Origin: Cenarchaeum sp.
GTDB taxonomy: Archaea; Thermoproteota; Nitrososphaeria; Nitrososphaerales; Nitrosopumilaceae
Assembly: GCA_020027325.1 (NCBI GenBank)
Contig: JAHRAL010000017.1
Coordinates: 1-34,558 of the forward strand
Direction: 5' to 3'
Length of the DNA stretch: 34,558 nucleotides
The notes under the pieces were generated by a model. The model was not told where the DNA came from. It searched no databases and saw nothing but the letters and a program-made list of their open reading frames with translations. Below, one piece after another: positions 13,936 through 22,719 of this stretch. The first letter of the stretch is position 1; each line of letters opens with the position of its first letter. The position numbers were made by a program, and so were the translations under genes.

Positions 13936-15708
13936 ATGAAGCGGCTCGCAGATCAGATTCGCACGCTCAATGCAACGGCCATCGGGGATGCGCACGCGGA
14001 TCTCATAATATCTGGCGCAACGCTTGCAAACGTCTACACCGGCAAGCTGGAAGAGGGGATCGATATCGCCATAGCCGGTGACAGGGTGGCATACGTCGGC
14101 CGCGATGCGGCGCACACGGCAGGCCCCAAGACGCGCACAGAGGACGCACGCGGAAGATTCGTCGTTCCCGGAATGGCCGACCCCCACATCCACATCGACC
14201 AGTTCGTCACGCCACACGAGTTTGCCGAACACGCGGTACTGCACGGGGTGACCACGCTCTTTTCGGATCCTATCGATATTGTAAGCGTGTGCGGGTATCG
14301 CGGCTTTGTGGAATTTTTGCGCCAGTGCAAGGATGCGCCTGCAAGGATATTCAACGTCGTCCCGGGCGGGCTGCCCGTAGACAGAAAGTTTAGCACGTCA
14401 AGGAGGCTTACTCGCGCACAGGAGAGGACCTCACTCAAACGCGACGACGTCGTCGGCCTAGGCGAGGTCTTTTCTTGGAAGCGTGTGACGGACAGGGATC
14501 CGCAGACCATGGCCCAGCTAAAGTCCATACTGCAAAAGGATCACGTCATCAACGGCCACACCGCCGGCGCGTCCGGCAAAAAGCTACAGGCATACGTGGC
14601 ATCGGGCATATTTTCGTGCCACGAGCCGATTGACTATGCACAGACTCTGGAGCGCCTGCGAATCGGGATGTGGGTGATGATACGCGAAGGCTCGATAATA
14701 CGCAGCCTCAAAGAGATTGTGACAGAGGTGCTAGCAGACAAGATCGACACGTCGCGCCTGATGTTCTGCTCTGATGGCGTCAGCCCGACGGACATGGTGC
14801 GCTATGGCCACATTGACCACTGTGTAAGACAGGCAGTATCGCTTGGCATGGACCCCGTAACTGCGTACACGATAGCCTCAAGAAACGCCTTTGACTATTA
14901 CTTGATGAGCCGCGATGTGGGCGGCATTGCACCGGGCAAGCTTGCAGATATCGTCGTGCTAGACGATCTCCAAAAGGCAAGCGTCAGGGACGTGTATGTC
15001 GGGGGCCGGCGCGTCGTGCACGGGGGCCGCCTGGTCAGGCGCACAAGGAGGCCGGGCCGTCCGACATGGACATCCAGAACTGTAAGGGTGGGCCGCGCAT
15101 TTGACGATGATGACTTTGCAGTGTGCGCCACCGGTCCCAGTTGTGTAAACACCATAGTCATGAAGACGCCGATAATAACCGGGGCAGGGAGCGCGACACT
15201 AGAGCCAAGGGACGGTACACTGTGCGCGGATGCAGACTCCCAAGTCCTAAAGGCTGCAAATTTCGAGCGCGCACGCCCCACGCACAAGGGGGTAGTGGCC
15301 TTTGTAGAGGGGCTTGGACGCATGGAGGGCGCACTGGCCACCACTTGGAGCTTTCATGAGAACGACTTGGTCGTCGTAGGATCAAACGAGCGAGACATGG
15401 CCGCTGCTACAAACATTGCGGCCTCGAGGGGTGGCGGGATTGTGTTTGTGCGCAACGCAAAGCGCGTTGCAGACATCCGGCTGGACTTTGCTGGAATACT
15501 GTCCACCATGAGCTTTGAAAAGGTTGCCGAGTCGCTGGAACGCCTTGATGCCAAAGTCCATGATGCGGGTTGCAGGTTTTCTGATGCGCACCTGGTGCCG
15601 CTCTTTTTGCCATTCCTTGCACTCCCGTCGGTGCGCCTCCTGCACACCGGGATGGTCGATATAAAGTCGTCAGAGAGAATTCCAACCGTTGCTCATAGGT
15701 TAAAATAG
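13936..15708 (+). CDS. ade: Adenine deaminase
   Basis: A 590-aa metal-dependent deaminase turning adenine into hypoxanthine for purine salvage. The amidohydrolase core has H84 and H86 in GMADPHIHIDQF, the metal-bridging Glu in GLGEVFSW, the His of VINGHTAG, the His of FSCHEPI and the catalytic Asp of FCSDGVSPTD. The C-terminal part (about 400-590) is the adenine deaminase-specific domain, with VAFVEGLGRM and GGGIVFV. Length is normal for AdeC. An ATG supported by a TATA box 27 nt away fixes the start. It is co-directional with the thermosome gene, which has its own promoter-like element. Confidence 0.9.
   Translation: MKRLADQIRTLNATAIGDAHADLIISGATLANVYTGKLEEGIDIAIAGDRVAYVGRDAAHTAGPKTRTEDARGRFVVPGMADPHIHIDQFVTPHEFAEHAVLHGVTTLFSDPIDIVSVCGYRGFVEFLRQCKDAPARIFNVVPGGLPVDRKFSTSRRLTRAQERTSLKRDDVVGLGEVFSWKRVTDRDPQTMAQLKSILQKDHVINGHTAGASGKKLQAYVASGIFSCHEPIDYAQTLERLRIGMWVMIREGSIIRSLKEIVTEVLADKIDTSRLMFCSDGVSPTDMVRYGHIDHCVRQAVSLGMDPVTAYTIASRNAFDYYLMSRDVGGIAPGKLADIVVLDDLQKASVRDVYVGGRRVVHGGRLVRRTRRPGRPTWTSRTVRVGRAFDDDDFAVCATGPSCVNTIVMKTPIITGAGSATLEPRDGTLCADADSQVLKAANFERARPTHKGVVAFVEGLGRMEGALATTWSFHENDLVVVGSNERDMAAATNIAASRGGGIVFVRNAKRVADIRLDFAGILSTMSFEKVAESLERLDAKVHDAGCRFSDAHLVPLFLPFLALPSVRLLHTGMVDIKSSERIPTVAHRLK
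15700..15707 (+). promoter_or_regulatory. TATA box of the thermosome gene
   Basis: TTAAAATA is centred about 30 nt before the TTG start at 15734. It overlaps the last codons of ade. Confidence 0.45.
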
Positions 15709-15733
15709 GGTAATTTGCGGATTTTGTTGCAAA

Positions 15734-17344
15734 TTGGCATCAATTCAGCAGACACCCCAAGGACCCGTTCTAGTACTCAAGGAGAGTGCGTTGCAGCAAA
15801 AGGGACGCGATGCACAGCAGAACAACATTATGGCAGCAAAGCTGGTCTCGGACATGGTCAGGACAAGCCTTGGTCCACGCGGCCTAGACAAGATGCTAGT
15901 CGACTCGCTAGGCGACGTCACGATAACCAACGACGGGGCCACGATACTCAAAGAGATAGACGTCCAGCACCCGGCCGCAAAGATGATGGTCGAAATAGCA
16001 AAGACTGTCGACAACGAGGTGGGTGACGGGACGACGTCGTCCGTCGTGTTCGGTGGGGCGCTCCTGACAAAGGTCGAGGAACTCCTCAAAAAGAACGTCC
16101 ACTCGTCAGTCATTGTCGACGGGTACCAGGCCGCAGCAGAAAAGACCCTAGAGATCCTGGCCGATTTGGCAAAGTCGGTAAAGCCGGACGACCGCGAGAC
16201 GCTGATCAACATTGCGACTACGAGCATGGCCTCAAAGCTGATATCAGATGACAGCGCGCCGCTATCAAAGATAATCGTCGATGCGATACTAAAGGTGTCC
16301 CAAAAGGACGGCACCGACTATACCGTTGATCTCGACAACATAAAGGTCGAAAAGAAATCCGGCGGCTCGATACAGGACACGAGGCTGATCTCGGGCATTG
16401 TCCTGGACAAGGAAATAGTCCACAGCGGGATGCCGCAGAGGATTGAATCGGCAAAGATTGTGCTGCTCAACGCCGCACTAGAGGTCGAAAAGACGGAGCT
16501 TAGCGCCGAGATCAAGATAAGCGATCCCACACAGATGCAGATGTTCCTCGAAGAGGAGAACCGCATGCTAAAGTCGATGGCAGACAAGCTGCGCGATATA
16601 GGGGCAAACGTCTGCCTATGCCAAAAGGGAATCGACGACATCTCTCAGCACTATCTGGCAAAGCACGGCATACTTGCCGTAAGGCGCGTAAAGGAGAGCG
16701 ACATGACAAAGCTCGCAAAGGCCACGGGTGCCAGAATATCGACAAACATTGAGGATCTGACAGAAAAGGATCTGGGATCCGCCCAGCTAGTCGAGCAGAG
16801 AAAGGTAGAGTCAGACAAGTGGGTCTTTATCGAGGGATGCCGCAACCCCCAGTCTGTAACCATACTCATACGCGGCGGCTCGCAGCGTATAGTCGACGAG
16901 GTCGACCGCTCTATGCACGACTCGCTCATGGTGGTCAAGGATGTGATCGAGAGGCCCAAAATAGTCGCAGGCGGCGGGGCGCCTGAATGCAACATTGCGC
17001 TCCAGCTCAGAGAATGGGCAGACACGCTTGACGGGCGCGAGCAGCTCGCAGTCAAAAAGTATGCAGAGGCCCTAGAGACCATCCCCGTAACGATTGCAGA
17101 GAATGCCGGAATGGATCCGATCGATTCGCTTGCGACCCTGCGAACAAAGCAGTCACTGGGCAAAAAGTGGACCGGAATCGACGTACGCAACACGCGTGTG
17201 GCAGACATGCTTGCAAGCAATATCATCGAGCCAGCAGTAGTAAAGGAGCAGATCATAAAGTCTGCAACAGAGGCCGCATGCATGATACTCCGCATAGACG
17301 ACGTGATATCTGTCGCACCGCCCGGCGGATCACCTGCCGGATAG
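15734..17344 (+). CDS. ths: Thermosome (group II chaperonin) subunit
   Basis: A 536-aa CCT/TCP-1-like subunit that forms a double-ring ATP-driven folding chamber with a built-in lid. Hallmarks are TSLGPRGLDKMLVD (about 44-57), TNDGATILKE (65-74), the ATP-hydrolysis motif GDGTTS (97-102), the apical KKSGGSIQDT and AGGGAPE in the equatorial domain. The start is TTG at 15734, giving MASIQQTPQGPVLVL as in homologues; no ATG is nearby. The end, PPGGSPAG, lacks the long Gly/Met-rich tail seen in many subunits. It is convergent with guaA with a 3-bp gap. Which paralogue (alpha or beta) cannot be told here. Confidence 0.96.
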   Translation: MASIQQTPQGPVLVLKESALQQKGRDAQQNNIMAAKLVSDMVRTSLGPRGLDKMLVDSLGDVTITNDGATILKEIDVQHPAAKMMVEIAKTVDNEVGDGTTSSVVFGGALLTKVEELLKKNVHSSVIVDGYQAAAEKTLEILADLAKSVKPDDRETLINIATTSMASKLISDDSAPLSKIIVDAILKVSQKDGTDYTVDLDNIKVEKKSGGSIQDTRLISGIVLDKEIVHSGMPQRIESAKIVLLNAALEVEKTELSAEIKISDPTQMQMFLEEENRMLKSMADKLRDIGANVCLCQKGIDDISQHYLAKHGILAVRRVKESDMTKLAKATGARISTNIEDLTEKDLGSAQLVEQRKVESDKWVFIEGCRNPQSVTILIRGGSQRIVDEVDRSMHDSLMVVKDVIERPKIVAGGGAPECNIALQLREWADTLDGREQLAVKKYAEALETIPVTIAENAGMDPIDSLATLRTKQSLGKKWTGIDVRNTRVADMLASNIIEPAVVKEQIIKSATEAACMILRIDDVISVAPPGGSPAG

Positions 17345-17347
17345 GAT

Positions 17348-18862
17348 TCACTCCAGCTCTATCGTGGCAGGGGGCTTGCTAGATACCGCGTACGTTACCA
17401 GTGCGACGTTGTCTACCTCGTTTGTTATGCGGTTGCTCATTGCCTCAAGCACATTGTGCGGGATGCGCGACCAGTCCGCAGTCATTGCATCTATGGACTC
17501 TACGATGCGGATTACAACGACGTGTCCGTGCACCCGCATGTCGCCCACGACCCCCACTGCGCGGTCATTACCCACCCCGGCGTACGCCTGCCACACAGAG
17601 TCGTACAGCCCGGCATTGCGGAGCTCGTCCTCGACAATCCTGCTAGCGTCCCGCGCCATGGCAAGCTTTTCTGGCGTGACTGCGCCCATTATGCGCACCG
17701 AGAGTCCGGGTCCCGGAAATGGGTGGCGAGCAATGATTGATTCTGGAATCCCCAGGATGCGCGCCACCTCGCGTACCTCGTCCTTGTAGAGCTCGCGCAG
17801 CGGCTCGACTAGCTCCAGTCCAAGCTCTTTTGGCAGTCCGCCCACGTTGTGGTGCGACTTTATCACCGCGGCAGGTCCTCCTGTTGAGCCGCTCTCGATG
17901 ACATCCGGATACAGAGTCCCCTGTGCAAGATGCGTGCATCGCGTGCCCGATGCTGCGGCCTCGCCAAAGACTGCGATAAACTCGCCGCCCACTATGCGGC
18001 GCTTTTTCTCCGGATCTGCGACGCCGGAGAGGCGCCCAAGGAACCGTTCTGAGGCGTCAACTGTCTCTAGATCTATTCCCAGCTCTTCATAGAGCGACCT
18101 TACCCCGTCAGGCTCGCCGTGGCGCAGCAGGCCGTTATCAACAAAGACGCACCTGAGCCGCGGGCCGATTGCTCTATGCAAGAGCGCCGCAGTCACAGTC
18201 GAGTCTATCCCGCCGCTTGCGCCGCACAGCACGTTGCCCCCAATCTCTGAGAGCTCGGCGACCTTGTCTTCTACAAAGGACTCCATGGTCCAGTCTGCGC
18301 GTGCGCCGCATATCTTGAGGACAAAGTTTCCCAGAATGTCGTTGCCGCGCTCTGTGTGTGCGACCTCGGGGTGGAACTGGACTCCGTATACGCGCCTGTC
18401 CGGATCGGCGATGGCAGCGGCCCTTGATGTGGACGTGTGCGCGATTACCTCAAAGCCGCCGGGCACCTTTGAGGCTTCATCACCGTGGCTCATCCATGCG
18501 CGAACCGACGTGCCAATGCCGCCAAGCAGGCCTTTTGGTTCGTCTATCTGGAGGGCCGAGGAGCCGTATTCGCGGTTTGCGTTTAGTACCTCGCCGCCGA
18601 ACTTGTCGACGACCAGCTGGTGGCCGTAGCAGATTCCAAGAACCGGCACGTTTGCAGAAAATATGCCGTCGTGGGGGTGCGGCGAGCCGTCCTCGTGCAC
18701 GCTCGAGGGGCCGCCGGACAGTATTATCCCCTTTACGCCGCCGAGCTTTGCAGGATCAATGTCGTGGCGCACAAGATCGGCTCGCACGGACAGCGAGCGG
18801 ATCCTCCTGCATATGAGGTGCGCGTACTGTGATCCAAAGTCGAGGACCGCAATCCTGTCCAT
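17348..18862 (-). CDS. guaA: GMP synthase (glutamine-hydrolysing), fused form
   Basis: GuaA converts XMP to GMP using glutamine. This 504-aa protein has both parts in one chain: a class I GATase domain (C78 in GICYGHQL, H164 and E166 in VQFHPEV) and an ATP-pyrophosphatase domain starting at SGGIDST (216-222), followed by a dimerisation domain ending in YAVSSKPPATIELE. Many euryarchaea split these into two subunits; the fused, bacteria-like form is used here. The ATG is 4 nt after the stop of the upstream unknown gene, forming a two-gene operon. Confidence 0.96.
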   Translation of the reverse strand: MDRIAVLDFGSQYAHLICRRIRSLSVRADLVRHDIDPAKLGGVKGIILSGGPSSVHEDGSPHPHDGIFSANVPVLGICYGHQLVVDKFGGEVLNANREYGSSALQIDEPKGLLGGIGTSVRAWMSHGDEASKVPGGFEVIAHTSTSRAAAIADPDRRVYGVQFHPEVAHTERGNDILGNFVLKICGARADWTMESFVEDKVAELSEIGGNVLCGASGGIDSTVTAALLHRAIGPRLRCVFVDNGLLRHGEPDGVRSLYEELGIDLETVDASERFLGRLSGVADPEKKRRIVGGEFIAVFGEAAASGTRCTHLAQGTLYPDVIESGSTGGPAAVIKSHHNVGGLPKELGLELVEPLRELYKDEVREVARILGIPESIIARHPFPGPGLSVRIMGAVTPEKLAMARDASRIVEDELRNAGLYDSVWQAYAGVGNDRAVGVVGDMRVHGHVVVIRIVESIDAMTADWSRIPHNVLEAMSNRITNEVDNVALVTYAVSSKPPATIELE

Positions 18863-18866
18863 GTCG

Positions 18867-19457
18867 CTACCCGGCAGGGTCGTCCACCATGCGGCTCAGC
18901 GACCACGAGACGGATTTTATGATTTCGTCTGCGCGCTCCTTGTCGCGGTAGTTTCTTACCGCGATATGGCGTATCTGCTCGTCCTCGCTTATCGTGCACT
19001 CGATGATCTCGGCTGGATTCAGGCCCCCGCTCTTTGCCCGAGCCTCGTCCCTTGAGCGCATTGAGCCGATGATGCGATCTACAAAGAACGTCTTTAGCGG
19101 GGATCCCTCCGATCTGAGTATCACCCCGTCGCCGATGGTAATGCGCAGCTCGTCAGGCGTCATGGTGGTGTGTGCGACTGCCTGTGAGTTTATCACGATC
19201 GGTTGCGAGTCGGCTTGCGAGGCATCGGGTTGTGTGGGTTCCGGTGTGGGTTCTGGTGCGGGCCGGCCCGTGCCTGGTTCTGCTGGCGTCTTTGGGAGTT
19301 GGGATGCGCGGGTAAAGCTAGACTTTGCGATAAACGAGTCGACGATCTTTATGCACCTCTGCATGTGATCGAGTTCTGTCTGGCACTCTTCGGCCCGGCG
19401 CATGAGGTACTCTTTGGTTGCCAGTATGTCGCGCATTTGGACGTCGTCGGGGCTCAT
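18867..19457 (-). CDS. Unknown protein: coiled coil, Pro-rich linker, C-terminal domain
   Basis: I do not recognise it. The 196-aa product has an N-terminal helical, likely coiled-coil part (about 5-50) and a Pro/Glu/Thr/Ser/Gln linker (about 55-85). A compact C-terminal domain follows (about 95-190; ELRITIGDGVILRSEGSPLK and IRHIAVRNYRDKERADEIIK), soluble and probably alpha/beta. TTTTAATATG about 26 nt upstream of the ATG makes it the leaderless first gene of the guaA operon. There is no signal peptide or membrane helix. The layout loosely echoes the protein at 2471-3376, without clear sequence identity. Confidence 0.75.
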   Translation of the reverse strand: MSPDDVQMRDILATKEYLMRRAEECQTELDHMQRCIKIVDSFIAKSSFTRASQLPKTPAEPGTGRPAPEPTPEPTQPDASQADSQPIVINSQAVAHTTMTPDELRITIGDGVILRSEGSPLKTFFVDRIIGSMRSRDEARAKSGGLNPAEIIECTISEDEQIRHIAVRNYRDKERADEIIKSVSWSLSRMVDDPAG

Positions 19458-19477
19458 GGCATTGCAGAATCGGCCTG

Positions 19478-19487
19478 CATATTAAAA
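19478..19487 (-). promoter_or_regulatory. TATA box of the unknown-guaA operon
   Basis: TTTTAATATG on the minus strand is centred about 26 nt before the ATG at 19457. Confidence 0.55.
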
Positions 19488-19518
19488 CGAACTCGCCGCG
19501 GCAGTCCTGCGGACTCGA

Positions 19519-19528
19519 CTTAAAATAC
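19519..19528 (+). promoter_or_regulatory. TATA box of the 19551 gene
   Basis: CTTAAAATAC is centred about 27 nt before the ATG at 19551. It forms a divergent promoter pair with the guaA operon promoter. Confidence 0.55.
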
Positions 19529-19550
19529 GGCGCGTCGTGGAAGTGCCTGC

Positions 19551-20009
19551 ATGTGGACAGCAGAGGAGAGCGAGGGGTACTTTCGCATATTCGACCCAAA
19601 AAAGAACATTGTGGGGTATATCGACCCGTACTATGGCATAGGCGAGGACGACGAGCAGGCCCAGGAAAAGATAGACGCCATGATAAGGGCCGCGCAGACT
19701 GTCCGCGGCGGGTTTTTGACGGTTCCGATGCTAAAGTTTGGGATATTTGACACCGATTACAGCGCCAATGTGCGCACGCTGGAGGGGCAGCTTGCCAGTA
19801 TCGCAGAGCGTGCCGGGCGCTGGCGCGCGTTTGCAGACTCTTGGCCCGGATGCCAGGACAACGACGTCCGGATATCGCACACCGATCACGACATGCTCAG
19901 CATTACGTTTCAGGTGTCGTTTGGGGGCGGCGTGGCACTAAGGGCTACTGATCTGGTCGATGCCGTGCGCCCGATGCTTGACCGCCTCGAAGAGCTCGGC
20001 CTGCTCTAG
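19551..20009 (+). CDS. Unknown soluble protein
   Basis: This 152-aa product does not resemble a family I can name. It is acidic and soluble with no signal peptide. It opens with a beta-like segment (YFRIFDPKKNIVGYIDPYYG), followed by helix EDDEQAQEKIDAMIRAA and strands LTVPMLKFGIFDTDYS. A central helix and a strand-rich stretch (DMLSITFQVSFGGGVAL) lead to a C-terminal helix (VRPMLDRLEELGLL). A good TATA box at the leaderless distance supports expression. It converges on the membrane protein gene, overlapping by 4 bp. It is divergent from the guaA operon, so co-regulation is possible. Confidence 0.75.
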   Translation: MWTAEESEGYFRIFDPKKNIVGYIDPYYGIGEDDEQAQEKIDAMIRAAQTVRGGFLTVPMLKFGIFDTDYSANVRTLEGQLASIAERAGRWRAFADSWPGCQDNDVRISHTDHDMLSITFQVSFGGGVALRATDLVDAVRPMLDRLEELGLL

Positions 20010-20497
20010 CCTGGCAGTCCGAGCTTTGCGGCACTAAACGCGGCCAAGCCCTCGGACTCGTACTCGAATGCGTCCTGGAGGAGCTCGTCTGAGCGGAGCT
20101 TGTACGAGTCATCACGGTTCATTATCCACAATGCATATTGTTCGTCGCTCTGCCTCTGCGACTCGGCTGACAGGACCAAGAGCTTGACTGCTGCCTCAAA
20201 GCCCGGCGGCGGGTCCAGTGAATCGTATCTTGCAATTATCGAATCCATCCTCTCTAGGTGCCCGTCGTAATGCCCCAGCATCTCCCCGTCGCCGATGCCC
20301 CCTGTCTCCCACGTCCGGGTCTTGAGTGCGAGTGCGTCCTGGGCCGCCTTGAGCGACTCGTGTATGTCTAGGATGGTGTTTCCAAACATCAGTCCTGCAA
20401 CCCGCGTCTCCTCGCGCACGGTGTGGTTGTATGATGCGGCCACAACCACTGCGCCTATTGCAATTGCGGCTATTGCCAGCTTTGCCTTGTAGTTCAA
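20006..20497 (-). CDS. Small single-span membrane protein, unknown function
   Basis: The best start is TTG at 20497, 2 nt after the upstream gene's stop; an ATG at 20617 would overlap that gene by 118 bp and add an unlikely Arg/Pro-rich leader. The 163-aa product has an N-terminal membrane helix (KLAIAAIAIGAVVVAAS, about 6-22) and then a helical acidic domain, probably outside the cell. Helices include ILDIHESLKAAQDALALK and the tail YESEGLAAFSAAKLGL. No catalytic motif is visible. It is last in an operon with a RAM-domain protein and a 97-aa unknown. Confidence 0.7.
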   Translation of the reverse strand: MNYKAKLAIAAIAIGAVVVAASYNHTVREETRVAGLMFGNTILDIHESLKAAQDALALKTRTWETGGIGDGEMLGHYDGHLERMDSIIARYDSLDPPPGFEAAVKLLVLSAESQRQSDEQYALWIMNRDDSYKLRSDELLQDAFEYESEGLAAFSAAKLGLPG

Positions 20498-20499
20498 GA

Positions 20500-20793
20500 T
20501 CAGTCGATATAGTTCCCGTGCTCGTCCGTAACGAGGTCGATTATCATCTCGGTGCCGCTGATAAAAGAGTCGTTGCGGATTGTTCGGACTCGGCCGACGT
20601 CCAGGTGGTGCGGCCATATCTCGACTACAATCTCGCCCACGTTGATGTCGGTAGGCGCGTCGGTAAGCACGATGTCGCCATCTACTATGCCATGGTCGTG
20701 AAGCTTTTTGAGGGCGTGATCCACGAGCGGCTGAGGGTTGTTATGGTTTATGGCCCAGACGGTTCCCGTGTACTCGATCTTTGCATCCGTCAT
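20500..20793 (-). CDS. Unknown 97-aa protein
   Basis: A compact acidic protein, mostly predicted strands with one helix (NPQPLVDHALKKLHDHGIV). Segments such as IEYTGTVWAINHN, DINVGEIVVEIWPH and GTEMIIDLVTDE suggest a small beta-barrel or sandwich. I cannot assign a family. The ATG at 20793 lies 1 nt after the RAM-domain gene's stop and its own stop lies 2 nt before the TTG of the membrane protein gene, so the three are surely co-transcribed. Confidence 0.7.
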   Translation of the reverse strand: MTDAKIEYTGTVWAINHNNPQPLVDHALKKLHDHGIVDGDIVLTDAPTDINVGEIVVEIWPHHLDVGRVRTIRNDSFISGTEMIIDLVTDEHGNYID

Positions 20794-20794
20794 C

Positions 20795-21031
20795 CTATTC
20801 CCCGCTTATGACGTTGAGCGTTATGGTAGAGACCACACGCGTGAGCTTTCTAATCCTCGTGGCGACTGTGCGCTCAAACTCCTCGGTGGTCTCTGTCCGG
20901 ATCTCGGCGATTATATCGTATGCGCCAAACGTCAGTCGTGCGCTCTTTACGCCGGGGATTCTCGATATCTCGTCGAGGACATACTCTTCGGCACCCAAGT
21001 CGCAGTTGAGCAGCACGTATCCAGAGTGCAT
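20795..21031 (-). CDS. Stand-alone RAM/AsnC effector-domain protein
   Basis: This 78-aa protein equals the ligand-binding half of Lrp/AsnC regulators without the helix-turn-helix: GYVLLNCDLGAEEYVLDEIS, IPGVKSARLTFGAYDIIAEI and TRVVSTITLNVI form the beta-alpha-beta-beta-alpha-beta plan. The ATG at 21031 is preferred over 21094 because the fold begins there and TTTTAAA sits about 27 nt upstream. Such single-domain proteins assemble as decamers and may sense amino acids or modulate full-length Lrp proteins, such as that at 6410-6883. It heads a three-gene operon. Confidence 0.85.
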   Translation of the reverse strand: MHSGYVLLNCDLGAEEYVLDEISRIPGVKSARLTFGAYDIIAEIRTETTEEFERTVATRIRKLTRVVSTITLNVISGE

Positions 21032-21054
21032 GTGAGCGTGGCAATTGTTGGGAG

Positions 21055-21061
21055 TTTTAAA
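21055..21061 (-). promoter_or_regulatory. TATA box of the RAM-domain operon
   Basis: TTTAAAA on the minus strand is centred about 27 nt before the ATG at 21031 and argues against the longer start at 21094. Confidence 0.55.
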
Positions 21062-21121
21062 GTATATCATCGGTATGCGCGGTATGGTGTCCACCCCCGC
21101 AGGAATTCGGCGTGGGTATTA

Positions 21122-21637
21122 TCAGAGGACCTGCTTGCCGTGCTCTGTGGGCACGATTTTTCGCGCAGCGTCAGGGAACTCGGAGTCGAACTGGCGGCCG
21201 TGCTGTATCCGGTCAAGCGCGACTGCCAGTGCTGCAATTTCCGAGTGTGGCTGGCTTCCAACTGCCACGTTATAGTCGGCAATGTCATAGACATCACGGG
21301 GGACCTTTTGCGCGCCGATGACTATCAGGACAGAGTCGTTTGCGGCAATCTCGTCTGCGACATCGCCGATCCTCGAGCCGTACATCGTTAGGTGGACTAT
21401 TGTCTGGCCGCGCTCCTTTGCATCACACAGTATGTCGCGCCAGGAATCTGTCGGCTCGACCTCAAAGCTGCCGCCCCAGGTCTTGCAGACGTCCCGGACA
21501 GTCCGTACAATGTCGGGGTTGATGTCGCTCATATAGATCCTAGAGGCGCCAAACGCCCTAGCGACGAGGGCCGCATGCGTCGTGACACGGTCGTCGCGGA
21601 CTATGCGCTGTCCTATTCGCAGCACGCTTATTGTCAT
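21122..21637 (-). CDS. trm56: tRNA (cytidine(56)-2'-O)-methyltransferase
   Basis: Trm56 is the archaea-specific SPOUT enzyme that methylates the ribose of C56 in the T loop, using SAM. The 171-aa protein matches the core family: VLRIGQRIVRDDRVTTHAAL (about 5-24), SRIYMSDINPDI, TIVHLTMYGSRIGD, VLIVIGAQKVPRDVYDIADY and NVAVGSQPHSEIAALAV, the SAM-knot region. The ATG overlaps the HflX stop by 4 bp, so it is the last gene of the regulator-HflX-Trm56 operon. Confidence 0.93.
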   Translation of the reverse strand: MTISVLRIGQRIVRDDRVTTHAALVARAFGASRIYMSDINPDIVRTVRDVCKTWGGSFEVEPTDSWRDILCDAKERGQTIVHLTMYGSRIGDVADEIAANDSVLIVIGAQKVPRDVYDIADYNVAVGSQPHSEIAALAVALDRIQHGRQFDSEFPDAARKIVPTEHGKQVL

Positions 21638-22719
21638 GTGTCGTTGCCCCCAATTACCGCAGAAAGCCTCTGCTTTAAAGAGTCCAGCCCGTCGCCGGTG
21701 GATGCGGATATTCGCACGGCCTGCGCGGCATCATCCAAAACGGACTCGGCTAGCAGGTCAAGCTCTTCTGGGGCCACCAGATCCGCCTTGTTTAGCGCGA
21801 CGATGATCCTTGCAGGCTCGACATCAAGCTCGGCAAGCGTCCTTTTACAGTCTGCCATCTTTGATTTTGCAAGCGGGACAGGGTCGCTTGCATCGACGAC
21901 TAGGATTATCGCATCTGCATGGGTCATCTCTTCGAGCGTGGACTTGAATGCCTCAATCATGAATGCAGGGAGGTTGCTGATAAAGCCGACAGTGTCAGAT
22001 ATGAGGTGGTCGGTGCTGCCAAACGTGGTGCGCCGGACGGTGGTCGCAAGCGTCGTAAAGAGATCCTCGCTGCGCTCCTTGTCCTCACCCGTAAGCGCAT
22101 TAAATAGCGTGGTCTTGCCAGACGACGTGTACCCCGCAAGCGAGACCGTGCAAAGTCCGGTGCGCCGGCGCGACGTGCGGTGCAGCTCGCGCCGCTTTGC
22201 ACTAGTCCGGAGCTTTGCGCGGACCGACTCCATGCGGTGGCGTATGTCGTTATAGTATACGTCGACTTCGAACTTGCCTATTCCCATGAATCCGGGCTGC
22301 TCGCCCATCTTTGAGAGGCGCACCTTTTCTCTTGCGTGCAGCATTTCATACCGGAGCTGTGCTAGACGCACCTGCTGGCGCGACTCGTCACTTGATGCCC
22401 GAAGCTCGAATATTTCCAGGATCAGTGCGGTACGGTCAAGAATCTTGATCTTTAGCTGTGATGCAAGGTTATAGTTTTGGCTTGGCCTCAGCATTGCGTT
22501 ATAGACGACGACGTCCGGGTGCAGCCGGCTCACCGACTCGCCAATGCTCTCAACGAGCCCCCCGCCCATCCCGTACTTTGAGGTCGGGTTCAGCGAGTGC
22601 ATGATCTTTTTTGTCACTTGGTATCCGGCAGACTCACACAGCAGCACCGCCTCGTCAAGATCCGACCTTGATGTTCCAGAGACCAGTATTGCACAGAGTT
22701 GGCGGTTCAGCTGCCCCAC
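21634..22719 (-). CDS. hflX: HflX-type ribosome-associated GTPase
   Basis: HflX binds the 50S subunit and can split stalled ribosomes. The 361-aa protein has the HflX N-terminal domain with the glycine loop SKYGMGGGLVE (about 47-57), a coiled helical linker (115-185) and a G domain. G1 is GYTSSGKTT (196-204), G3 is DTVGF (242-246) and G4 is NKAD. The start is GTG at 22719, directly following the TAG of the PhoU-like gene. Co-transcription with a tRNA methylase fits a translation-maintenance role. Confidence 0.93.
   Translation of the reverse strand: MGQLNRQLCAILVSGTSRSDLDEAVLLCESAGYQVTKKIMHSLNPTSKYGMGGGLVESIGESVSRLHPDVVVYNAMLRPSQNYNLASQLKIKILDRTALILEIFELRASSDESRQQVRLAQLRYEMLHAREKVRLSKMGEQPGFMGIGKFEVDVYYNDIRHRMESVRAKLRTSAKRRELHRTSRRRTGLCTVSLAGYTSSGKTTLFNALTGEDKERSEDLFTTLATTVRRTTFGSTDHLISDTVGFISNLPAFMIEAFKSTLEEMTHADAIILVVDASDPVPLAKSKMADCKRTLAELDVEPARIIVALNKADLVAPEELDLLAESVLDDAAQAVRISASTGDGLDSLKQRLSAVIGGNDT

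Noticed and set aside
20498-20617. ATG start at 20617 for the small membrane protein
   Set aside because: It overlaps the upstream gene by 118 bp and adds a leader with shadow-frame composition; TTG at 20497 follows the upstream stop by 2 nt.
21392-22255. 287-codon ORF antisense to trm56 and hflX
   Set aside because: Ser/Arg-rich shadow of the well-supported minus-strand HflX gene.
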